Origin: Zeimonas sp046347945
Lineage (GTDB): Bacteria; Pseudomonadota; Gammaproteobacteria; Burkholderiales; Burkholderiaceae_E
Direction: 5' to 3'
Assembly: GCA_046347945.1 (NCBI GenBank)
Contig: JAXMFB010000006.1
Coordinates: 180,894-244,893 of the forward strand
DNA: 64,000 nt
Shown piece after piece: positions 56,559 through 64,000 of this stretch; within the stretch, counting starts at the first letter, position 1, and each line of letters starts with the position of its first letter. Below the pieces are notes generated by a model that saw only the letters and a list, made by a program, of their open reading frames with translations, was not told where the DNA came from and did not search any database. The position numbers and the translations under genes are program-made.

Positions 56559-57936
56559 CTACAGCATCGCACGCCGGAAATCGGCGAGCAGCTGCGACAG
56601 GTAGACATTGAAGCGCGCCGCCGCGGCGCCGTCGATGACGCGGTGGTCGTAGGACAGCGACAGCGGCAGCATCAGCCGCGGCTGGAACGCGGCTCCGTCC
56701 CACACAGGGCGCATCGACGAGCGGCACACGCCGAGGATCGCCACCTCGGGCGCGTTGATGATCGGCGTGAAGTAGGTGCCGCCGATGCCGCCGAGGCTGG
56801 TGATCGTGAACGTACCGCCCTGCATCTCCGACGGCGCGAGCTTGCCCTCGCGCGCCTTCGACGCCAGCTCCGCGCTCTCGCGCGCCAGCTCGAGCACGCC
56901 CTTGCGGTCGGCGTCGCGGATCACCGGCACCACCAGTCCGTTGGGCGTATCCGCGGCGAAGCCCACGTGGTAGTACTGCTTGAGCACCAGCGACTCGCCG
57001 TCGAGCGACGCGTTGAACTCGGGGAACTTCCTGAGCGCCGCCACGCAGGCCTTGATGAGGAACGCGAGCATCGTCACCTTCGTGCCCTGCTTCTCGTGCT
57101 CGCGGTTCAGCTGCACCCGGAACGCCTCGAGCCCGGTGATGTCGGCGTCCTCGTGGTTGGTGACGTGCGGGATCATCACCCAGTTGCGGTGCAGGTTCGC
57201 CGCCGAGATCCTGCGGATGCGCTGGATGGGCTTCGTCTCGATCGGCCCGTACTTCGCAAAATCGACCTTCGGCCACGGAAGCAGGCCGAGCGCGGCGCCG
57301 CCGTCACCGGCCGGCGCGGCCGCCGCCGGAGCACCCGCCTGCCTGACCACGCCCTTGACCCACTCGCGCACGTCGTCGTGCAGGATCCGCTGCTTCGGCC
57401 CCGAGCCGCGCACCAGTGACAGGTCGACGCCGAGCTCGCGCGCGAAGCGCCGCACCGACGGCGACGCATGCGGCTTGACGACCGCGTCGTGGCCGTTGCC
57501 CGCCAGGCTCGCCGCCGGGGGCGCGGGGCGCGCCGGGGCCGGCGCGGGCGATGCAGGCGGCGCACCCGTCTCGACGGCTGCAGCGGCGGGCGCCGCCGCG
57601 GACGCTGGGCGGCGGCGCCTCGGACCCTGCCCGGCCCGGCGTGGCCGCGGCCGGCGACGGCGCCGCTGCCGCCGGGAGCGCCGCCTCGGCCGTTGCGCCG
57701 TCGGCTTCCAGCTCGAGGATCGCCACGCCTTCGGAGACCTTGTCGCCGAGCTTCAGCTTCAGCGACTTCACGACACCGGCCGACGAGGACGGAATCTCCA
57801 TCGACGCCTTGTCGGACTCCACCGTGATCAGCGACTGCTCCACCGCCACCCGGTCACCCGGCTTCACCAGCACCTCGATCACCTCGACTTCCTTGAAGTC
57901 GCCGATGTCGGGAACCTTCACTTCGATGATTGCCAT
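56559..57936 (-). pseudogene. aceF: Pyruvate dehydrogenase E2, dihydrolipoamide acetyltransferase, with a frameshift in the linker
   Basis: E2 transfers acetyl groups to CoA and forms the core of the complex. The N-terminal lipoyl domain has Lys43 (VESDKASME). The C-terminal part in another frame has the E3/E1-binding domain (VRRFARELGVDLSLVRG) and the catalytic core with SYDHRVIDGAAAARF. They join if one extra base is removed in the Ala/Pro linker near 57605-57620, giving about 458 residues with a single lipoyl domain. Aerobic growth would normally need this gene, and both flanking operon genes are intact, so a sequencing indel is the likeliest explanation. Confidence 0.85.
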
Positions 57937-57963
57937 CTCGACATTGCCCCGTGAAGGCGCCCG

Positions 57964-60675
57964 TCAGGCGTGGTGCGGATTGGTCTTGGCCGGATCGATC
58001 CCGTACTTGCGGATCGCCTCGGCGACTTTCTTCAGCGGGATCGCGCCCTCCTCGGCGAGCGACTTCAGCGCGGCGACCACGACGAAGTGACGATCGACCT
58101 CGAAGTGCTCGCGCAGCCGGGCGCGGAAGTCCGAGCGACCGAAGCCGTCGGTGCCGAGCACGTGGTAGGCGCGTCCCTTGGGCAGGAAAGGCCGGATCTG
58201 CTCCGCGAACAGCTTCATGTAGTCGGTCGACGCGACCAGCGGCCCGTGCGTCTTCTCGAACAGCTTCGCGACATAGGGCTGCTTCGGCTTGTCGGCGGGG
58301 TGCAGCAGGTTCCAGCGCTCGCAGTCGAGGCCGTCGCGACGCAGCTCGGTGAAGCTGGTGATGCTCCAGACATCGCCGGCCACGCCCCAGTCGTGCTCGA
58401 GCAGGTCCGCGGCGGCGATGACCTCGCGCAGGATCGTGCCCGAGCCCAGCAGCTGCACGCGGTGCTCGGCCTTCCTCGGCCCCGCACGCAGCAGGTAGCC
58501 GCCCTTGACGATGCCCTCCTCGTCGCCCTTGCGCAGCCCCGGATGAGCGTAGTTCTCGTTCATCACGGTCAGGTAGAAGTAGACGTTCTCCTGATCCTGC
58601 ACCATGCGCTTCAGGCCGTGGTGGATGATGACCGCCACCTCGTGCGCGAAGGTCGGATCGTACGAGACGCAGTTCGGGATCGTCGACGACAGGATGTGGC
58701 TGTGCCCGTCCTCGTGCTGAAGGCCCTCGCCGTTGAGCGTCGTGCGCCCCGCAGTGCCGCCCAGCAGGAAGCCGCGCGCCTGCATGTCGCCGGCCGCCCA
58801 TGCCAGGTCGCCGACGCGCTGGAAGCCGAACATCGAGTAGTAGATGTAGAACGGGATCATGATGCGGTCGTTCGTCGAGTACGACGTCGCCGCCGCGAGC
58901 CACGAGCAGAACGCCCCCGCCTCGTTGATGCCCTCCTGCAGGATCTGCCCAGCCGCGTCCTCGCGGTAGTACATCACCTGGTCCTTGTCGACCGGCGTGT
59001 ACTTCTGCCCCTCGGGCGCGTAGATGCCGAGCTGCCGGAACATGCCCTCCAGGCCGAAGGTGCGCGCCTCGTCGGGGACGATCGGCACCACCCGCGGGCC
59101 TAGCGTCTTGTCGCGCGTGAGCGCGGTGAGCACGCGCACGAAGGCCTGCGTGGTCGAGATCTCGCGGCCCTCGGCGGTCGGGTCGAGCACGGCCTGGAAG
59201 GCCTCCAGCCCCGGCACCGCGAGCGACTCGCTCGCGCGGCGCCGCCGCTGCGGGAGCGAGCCGCCCAGCGCGTGGCGCCGCTCCAGCATGTACTTCATCT
59301 CCGGCGAGTCCGCCGGCGGCTTGTAGAAGGGGATCTCCTCGAGCCGGTCGTCCGGGATCGGGATCGCGAAACGGTCGCGGAATTCGCGGATCGAACTCGC
59401 GTCGAGCTTCTTCAGCTGGTGGGTCGGGTTCTTCGCCTCGCCGGCCCGGCCCAGCCCGTAGCCCTTGACCGTCTTGGCCAGGATCACGGTGGGCTGCCCG
59501 CGATGGTGGTAGGCCGCGTGGAACGCCGCGTAGACCTTGTGCGGATCGTGGCCGCCGCGATTCAGGCGCCAGATGTCCTCGTCGGACATCCGCGAAACCA
59601 TCTCGAGCAGCTTCGGGTGCTTGCCGAAGAAGTGCTTGCGCACGAACGCGCCGTCGTTGGCCTTGTAGGCCTGGTACTCGCCGTCGACGGTCTCCTCCAT
59701 GACCCGTTGCAGGATGCCGTCCTTGTCGCGCGCGAGCAGCGGGTCCCAGTACGAGCCCCAGATCAGCTTGATCACGTTCCAGCCCGAGCCGCGGAAATCG
59801 CCCTCGAGCTCCTGGATGATCTTGCCGTTGCCGCGCACCGGGCCGTCCAGACGCTGCAGGTTGCAGTTGACGACGAAGATCAGGTTGTCGAGCTTCTCGC
59901 GCGAGGCGAGGCTGATCGCGCCCAGCGACTCGGGTTCGTCCATCTCGCCGTCGCCGCAGAACACCCAGACCTTGCGGTTGCTGGTGTCGGCGATCCCGCG
60001 CGCGTGCAGATACTTGAGAAAGCGTGCCTGGTAGATCGACATCAGCGGCCCGAGGCCCATCGAGACCGTCGGGAACTGCCAGAAGTCGGGCATCAGGTTC
60101 GGATGCGGGTAGGACGACAGGCCCTTGCCGCCGACCTCCTGGCGGAAGTTGGCCAGTTGTTCCTCGGTGAGGCGACCTTCGAGGTACGCGCGCCCGTACA
60201 GCCCCGGCGCCGAGTGCCCCTGGAAGTAGACGAGGTCGCCGCCGTGGCTCTCGTGCGGCGCGTGCCAGAAGTGGTTCATCCCCGCGCCGATCATCGTCGC
60301 CAGCGACGCGAACGACGCGAGATGCCCGCCAAGGTCGCCGCCGTCGGGCGGGTTGTGCTTGTTCGCCCGCACCACCATCGCCATCGCGTTCCATCGAATG
60401 AACGAACGGATGCGCTCCTCGTGCTCGGCGTTGCCCGGCGAGCGCGCTTCGAGGTGCGCAGGGATCGTGTTGACGTACGCGGTGTTGGCCGAGAACGGGA
60501 TGAAGGCGCCCGACCGGCGCGCCTTCTCGATCATCCGCTCGAGCAGGAAGTGCGCGCGCTCCGGCCCCTCGCGGTCGATGACCGTCTCGAGGGCGTCGAG
60601 CCACTCGCGCGTCTCGACGACGTCCGGGTCGGTCGGGTCGTCGGCGGCAGGCAGCCGTGTCGGAAGCGCTGACAT
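57964..60675 (-). CDS. aceE: Pyruvate dehydrogenase E1 component (homodimeric type)
   Basis: A 903-residue thiamine-diphosphate enzyme that decarboxylates pyruvate and acetylates lipoyl-E2. It has the single-chain E1 N-terminus (DVVETREWLDALETVIDREG), the ThDP motif CGDGEMDEPES ... NCN, GHDPHKVYAAFHAAYHH and the C-terminal GTDGFGRSDFRARLREHFEVD. I chose the ATG at 60675 (MSALPTRLPAADD), preceded by AAGGAGGAG. It is the first gene of aceE-aceF-lpdA, with a good promoter 40 bases upstream. Confidence 0.96.
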   Translation of the reverse strand: MSALPTRLPAADDPTDPDVVETREWLDALETVIDREGPERAHFLLERMIEKARRSGAFIPFSANTAYVNTIPAHLEARSPGNAEHEERIRSFIRWNAMAMVVRANKHNPPDGGDLGGHLASFASLATMIGAGMNHFWHAPHESHGGDLVYFQGHSAPGLYGRAYLEGRLTEEQLANFRQEVGGKGLSSYPHPNLMPDFWQFPTVSMGLGPLMSIYQARFLKYLHARGIADTSNRKVWVFCGDGEMDEPESLGAISLASREKLDNLIFVVNCNLQRLDGPVRGNGKIIQELEGDFRGSGWNVIKLIWGSYWDPLLARDKDGILQRVMEETVDGEYQAYKANDGAFVRKHFFGKHPKLLEMVSRMSDEDIWRLNRGGHDPHKVYAAFHAAYHHRGQPTVILAKTVKGYGLGRAGEAKNPTHQLKKLDASSIREFRDRFAIPIPDDRLEEIPFYKPPADSPEMKYMLERRHALGGSLPQRRRRASESLAVPGLEAFQAVLDPTAEGREISTTQAFVRVLTALTRDKTLGPRVVPIVPDEARTFGLEGMFRQLGIYAPEGQKYTPVDKDQVMYYREDAAGQILQEGINEAGAFCSWLAAATSYSTNDRIMIPFYIYYSMFGFQRVGDLAWAAGDMQARGFLLGGTAGRTTLNGEGLQHEDGHSHILSSTIPNCVSYDPTFAHEVAVIIHHGLKRMVQDQENVYFYLTVMNENYAHPGLRKGDEEGIVKGGYLLRAGPRKAEHRVQLLGSGTILREVIAAADLLEHDWGVAGDVWSITSFTELRRDGLDCERWNLLHPADKPKQPYVAKLFEKTHGPLVASTDYMKLFAEQIRPFLPKGRAYHVLGTDGFGRSDFRARLREHFEVDRHFVVVAALKSLAEEGAIPLKKVAEAIRKYGIDPAKTNPHHA

Positions 60676-60713
60676 GGGATCTCCTCCTTCCGTTGATGGA
60701 TCGTTTCCGGCCG

Positions 60714-60742
60714 ATTCTAGGAAGCCACCCCTCAAATGACAA
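60714..60742 (-). promoter_or_regulatory. Sigma-70 promoter of the aceE-aceF-lpdA operon
   Basis: On the minus strand: TTGTCA (60737-60742), a 17-base spacer and TAGAAT (60714-60719), each 5/6 to consensus. This is the strongest promoter pattern in the window. The leader would be about 30 bases. The A/T-rich bases upstream (60742-60790) may act as an UP element or hold operators. Confidence 0.75.
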
Positions 60743-60751
60743 GGAAAATTT

Positions 60752-60780
60752 TTGTATTGAGGAATTTCATCCCATATTGT
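60752..60780 (+). promoter_or_regulatory. Candidate promoter of the PAS-histidine kinase gene
   Basis: TTGTAT (60752-60757), a 17-base spacer and TATTGT (60775-60780) on the plus strand, each 4/6 to consensus, start 10 bases from the aceE -35. The two divergent promoters therefore lie back to back in one A/T-rich island of about 80 bases, a layout suited to joint control. Confidence 0.5.
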
Positions 60781-60865
60781 GGTATTTCGTCGACGTCACA
60801 GGGTCGATGCGCATGGACCCTTCGCGGGCGCGCTGCCTACACTCGGTACACTGCCTCATCGCGCC

Positions 60866-63685
60866 ATGAAAAACCGCAACGACCCTTCGACCCGACGTGC
60901 CGAGATGCGCGCCATCCGCTGGCTGTCGCTGTCGCACGCGTTCGGGATCGGCCTGTTCGTGCTGCTGATGGGCGCGTTCTTCTGGTACCTGCGTACGGTC
61001 GAGATCGACCAGCAGAAGCAGGCGCTGTATCGAGACGTCGCCAGCGCGCAGACCGCACTGCGCCGCGAGTTGCGCGACGACCAGGACGAGATCGGCCTCG
61101 TGGCCGAAGAGTGGTCCTCGCGCGCGCGCCGCAGCCCGATCGCGGCCGACAAGGCCATCGAGGACTTCCTCGCGCGCCGCAGCGCGGCGGTCTACGTGGC
61201 GCTGATCGATGCCGACGGCCGCGTCACGCACACGCTGCACGCGCGCGGCGTCGTCCCGATCGCGCTGCGCGCGCGGGGTGCGGCGGTCTCCGACGCGGCC
61301 GGCCGCGAGGCCTTCGACGAGATCCGCCGCCGCCAGCGCGCGGTGTTCACCCGGCCGTTCTCCTCGGCGGCCAGCGACGTGCTGGTCGAGTTGCACGCGC
61401 CCGTCTACGACGAAACCGGCTTCACCGGCGCGGTGATCGTCGGCTACTCGCTGAACCGCGTGCTCGGCGGGTCGCTGCTGCAGACGATCCGCGACCGCTC
61501 CCAGCTGTCGATCGTCGATCGGGACGGCAACAGCCTGGTCAGCTCGTCGCTGTTCGAGATCGACCTCGCGCACCTGAGCTACGAGTTGCCGCTCGATCCG
61601 CCCGGCCACGGCGTGCGGCTGCGCGCGTTCGCCTACGACATGCAGCCGCACCTGATCGATCGGTCGCTGGTGGCAGCGGTGGTGGGCCTGTCGCTGGCGA
61701 TCCTCGTCACGCTGGTCATGCTGTGGCGCCACGCGCGCCGGCGCCTGTTCGCCGAGTACGAGCGCGACCGCCTGTTCACGTTGTCGCCCGACCCGCTGTG
61801 CGTGTTCGAGACCGACGGCACCCTCGTACGCGGCAATCCCGCATTCGAGGCCGTGCTCGGCGCCGGCGAGCGGCGACGCCGCATCGACCGCTGGGTCCAT
61901 CCGGACGATCGCGACCAGGTCGCGACGGCGCTGGCGCGGATCGGCCAGCCGGGCGCCTCGTCGGCAAGCTTCGAGGCGCGCTTTCGCGCGCGCGACCCGG
62001 CGCAGGCAACGGGCGGGGCGCAGGCAGGCGCGGCCGCAGGCGCCTCCGACCCGCCGAACCCCTCGCCGGCCGCCGCCGGCGCGCCGACGCCGTGGCGCTG
62101 GCTGCACTGGTCGTTGCGCCGCGACGCGGACGCCGATGCGCCGCGCCCGCTGCTGTACGCGGTCGCGCGCGACGTCACCGAGCGCCGCAACGCCGAGCTG
62201 GCACTGGCCGCCGAAACCGCTTTCCGGCAGGCGATGGAAGACTCCATGCTCACCGGCATGCGCGCCTTCGACATGGACGGGCGCATCAGCTACGTCAATC
62301 GCGCGTTCTGCCAGATGGTCGGCTTCGACGCCAGCGAACTGGTCGGCGCGCTGCCGCCCTACCCCTACTGGCCCGCGGGCAGCTCAGAGGCCAACCGCGA
62401 GAACCTGTCGCGCGTGCTGCGCGGCGACACGCCCACCAGCGGGTTCGAGGTGAAGGTCAGGCGCAAGGACGGATCGCTGTTCGACGCGCGAATGTACGTC
62501 TCGCCGCTGATCGACCGGCACGGGCGCCAGACCGGCTGGATGACCTCGATGACCGACGTCACCGAGCCCAAGCGAATTCGCGAGCAACTGGCCGCCGCCC
62601 ACGAGCGCTTCACCACCGTGCTGGACGAGCTCGATGCGGCGGTGTCGGTCGTGGCACGCCCACTCGACGGCTCGGTGGACCACGCCGAGCTGCTGTTCGC
62701 CAACCGCATGCACCGCAGCCTGTTCGGTGCAGACAGTCGCCGCCACGAATCGCTGCTCGCCGCACGCGACGTCGGGGCAGCCGACAGCCCGACCGAGATC
62801 TTCGACGCGACGCTCGGGCGCTGGTTCGAGGTGCGCAGCCGGCAGATTCGCTGGGTCGACGGCAGCGCGGTCGAGATGCTGGTCGCGACCGACGTCACGC
62901 GCCGCCACGAGATCGAGGAGCAGCAGCGCGAGCAGGATCGCAAGCTGCAGCGCACCTCGCGCCTGGTGACGATGGGCGAAATGGCGTCGTCGCTTGCACA
63001 CGAGCTGAACCAGCCGCTGACCGCGATCGCCAACTACTGCATGGGGCTGTCCGCGCGCATCCGCGCCCGCGCCGGCGCGGGCCAGCAGATGGAGGCCGAC
63101 GAACTGCTCGAACCGCTCGCCAAGACCGCAGCGCAAGCCGCGCGCGCCGGCGAGGTCATTCGCCGGATCCGCAACTTCGTCAAGCGCAGCGAACCCGAGC
63201 GTCGCCGTTGCGAGGTGGTCGCGATCGTCGCCGACGCGGTCGGGCTGGCCGAGATCGACGCGCGGCGCCTGGGCATCCAGATCGTCACCGAACTCGCGCC
63301 CGCACTGCCGCCGCTCGACGTCGACCCGATCCTGATCGAGCAGGTGCTCCTGAACCTGCTGAAGAACGGCATCGAGGCGATGCGCGACGTGCCGCCCGAT
63401 CGCCCGCGCGAAGTGCGCCTCGCCGTCGAGCTCGCCGACGGGCACGCGGAGTTCCGGGTGACCGACCATGGCAACGGGCTGGCGCGCGACGCGCAGCAGC
63501 GCCTCTTCGAGCCGTTCTTCACGACGAAGGCCGAGGGCATGGGCATCGGCCTGAACATCTGCCGCTCGATCGTCGAGTCGCACAAGGGCCGCCTGTGGGC
63601 CGAGACCACCGCGGGCGGCGGATGCAGTTTCCGATTCACCTTGCCGGTGGTCGCCGAAGTGGCCGCCGTCGCCGACACCGCCTGA
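60866..63685 (+). CDS. Membrane-bound PAS-domain sensor histidine kinase
   Basis: A 939-residue sensor. One membrane helix near residues 20-42 and a second near 270-290 flank a periplasmic domain of about 220 residues. Three PAS-like regions follow (FTLSPDPLCVFETDGTLVRG; MEDSMLTGMRAFDMDGRISY; FTTVLDELDAAVSVV). HisKA has His712 in SSLAHELNQPL, and the ATPase domain has NLLKNGIEAM, DHGNGL and FEPFFTTKAEGMGIGLNI. An Ala/Gly/Pro insert sits near residue 385. It is paired with the FixJ-type gene 23 bases downstream and divergent from aceE. I chose the ATG at 60866 (MKNRNDPSTRRAE). Confidence 0.88.
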   Translation: MKNRNDPSTRRAEMRAIRWLSLSHAFGIGLFVLLMGAFFWYLRTVEIDQQKQALYRDVASAQTALRRELRDDQDEIGLVAEEWSSRARRSPIAADKAIEDFLARRSAAVYVALIDADGRVTHTLHARGVVPIALRARGAAVSDAAGREAFDEIRRRQRAVFTRPFSSAASDVLVELHAPVYDETGFTGAVIVGYSLNRVLGGSLLQTIRDRSQLSIVDRDGNSLVSSSLFEIDLAHLSYELPLDPPGHGVRLRAFAYDMQPHLIDRSLVAAVVGLSLAILVTLVMLWRHARRRLFAEYERDRLFTLSPDPLCVFETDGTLVRGNPAFEAVLGAGERRRRIDRWVHPDDRDQVATALARIGQPGASSASFEARFRARDPAQATGGAQAGAAAGASDPPNPSPAAAGAPTPWRWLHWSLRRDADADAPRPLLYAVARDVTERRNAELALAAETAFRQAMEDSMLTGMRAFDMDGRISYVNRAFCQMVGFDASELVGALPPYPYWPAGSSEANRENLSRVLRGDTPTSGFEVKVRRKDGSLFDARMYVSPLIDRHGRQTGWMTSMTDVTEPKRIREQLAAAHERFTTVLDELDAAVSVVARPLDGSVDHAELLFANRMHRSLFGADSRRHESLLAARDVGAADSPTEIFDATLGRWFEVRSRQIRWVDGSAVEMLVATDVTRRHEIEEQQREQDRKLQRTSRLVTMGEMASSLAHELNQPLTAIANYCMGLSARIRARAGAGQQMEADELLEPLAKTAAQAARAGEVIRRIRNFVKRSEPERRRCEVVAIVADAVGLAEIDARRLGIQIVTELAPALPPLDVDPILIEQVLLNLLKNGIEAMRDVPPDRPREVRLAVELADGHAEFRVTDHGNGLARDAQQRLFEPFFTTKAEGMGIGLNICRSIVESHKGRLWAETTAGGGCSFRFTLPVVAEVAAVADTA

Positions 63686-63708
63686 CCCCGTTTCCGACCC
63701 TGCACCCG

Positions 63709-64000
63709 ATGAGCACCCCTTCCACGCCCGATTCCAGGATCCCCGCCAACCCGCCGGCTGGCGCCGCAGGCCTCGTCTACGTCGTCGACGACGACGAGGC
63801 GGTGCGCGACTCGATGCGCTGGCTGCTCGAAGCCAACGGCTTCCAGGTGAGCAGCTTCGCCAGCGCCGAGGAGTTCCTCGCCCGCCTGCCCGACCCCGAA
63901 CCGATCGCCTGCGTGCTGCTCGACGTGCGCATGCCCGGCATGTCCGGGCTCGAGCTTCACGAGGAACTGGTGCGACGCGGCTCGGCGCTGCCGCTGATCT
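63709..64000 (+). CDS. FixJ/LuxR-type response regulator (partial, receiver domain only)
   Basis: The first 97 residues are visible; the gene leaves the window. The receiver domain shows VYVVDDDEAVRDSMRWLLEA and the phospho-acceptor Asp in CVLLDVRMPGMSG, with the sequence style of FixJ/TtrR/StyR regulators. These carry a C-terminal LuxR-type DNA-binding domain, not seen here. It starts 23 bases after the kinase gene, so the two form a two-component pair. Confidence 0.85.
   Translation, partial: MSTPSTPDSRIPANPPAGAAGLVYVVDDDEAVRDSMRWLLEANGFQVSSFASAEEFLARLPDPEPIACVLLDVRMPGMSGLELHEELVRRGSALPLI

Overview
This 64 kb window is GC-rich (roughly 70%), densely packed bacterial chromosome. Gene content and order point to a betaproteobacterium, most likely Burkholderiales. 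The markers are an ftsK-lolA-rarA-serS block, a nadE-glnB pair, algZ-algR-hemC-hemD divergent from argH, an aceE-aceF-lpdA operon whose E3 carries its own lipoyl domain, and abundant Liv, Bug, TAXI and DctP uptake systems. I see no phage, insertion sequence, CRISPR array or rRNA. No gene-free stretch exceeds about 300 bases. I found no clearly new multi-gene system. The interest lies in regulatory sites, local rearrangements and a striking set of broken reading frames.

Layout. 1-4.3 kb: branched-chain amino-acid-type ABC importer (livF partial, livG, livM, livH, substrate-binding protein) behind a promoter with a 12-bp palindrome. 4.3-8.3 kb: a DUF1631 protein, an acyl-CoA thioesterase and a 5'-truncated Bug receptor remnant. 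8.3-10.8 kb: katG with an OxyR-like site, then tRNA-Ser(CGA). 10.9-21.9 kb: serS, a novel lipoprotein, rarA, an MFS transporter, a D-threonine-aldolase-like enzyme, lolA, ftsK and a Crp/Fnr regulator, all on the minus strand. 22-28.4 kb: trxB, an Smr-domain gene, a Rieske oxygenase alpha subunit with a MocA-like nucleotidyltransferase, a DUF4126 membrane protein, glnB and nadE.

28.4-36.2 kb: an acetyltransferase-like gene, then a tripartite RND efflux operon divergent from its AcrR-type repressor. Between the two is a 24-bp operator that, from memory, matches the E. coli AcrR operator at 20 of 24 positions. 36.2-45.9 kb: ppa, an aldehyde dehydrogenase, hemX-hemY (fused as read), hemD, hemC, algR, algZ and argH. 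45.9-54.5 kb: a TAXI-type TRAP transporter, a CNNM/CorC protein with a small membrane protein, and a second TRAP system (dctQ, dctM, convergent dctP). 54.7-64 kb: lpdA, aceF and aceE, then a divergent PAS-histidine kinase and a FixJ-type regulator that runs off the end.

Sequence quality. At least five genes (acetyltransferase, outer-membrane efflux factor, membrane-fusion protein, aldehyde dehydrogenase, aceF) need one or more single-base corrections to be read through, and the hemX-hemY fusion may have the same cause. Several breaks fall in very GC-rich or repetitive linkers. One hits aceF, which is expected to be needed. I therefore favour sequencing or assembly indels over real decay for most of them, but raw reads are required to decide.
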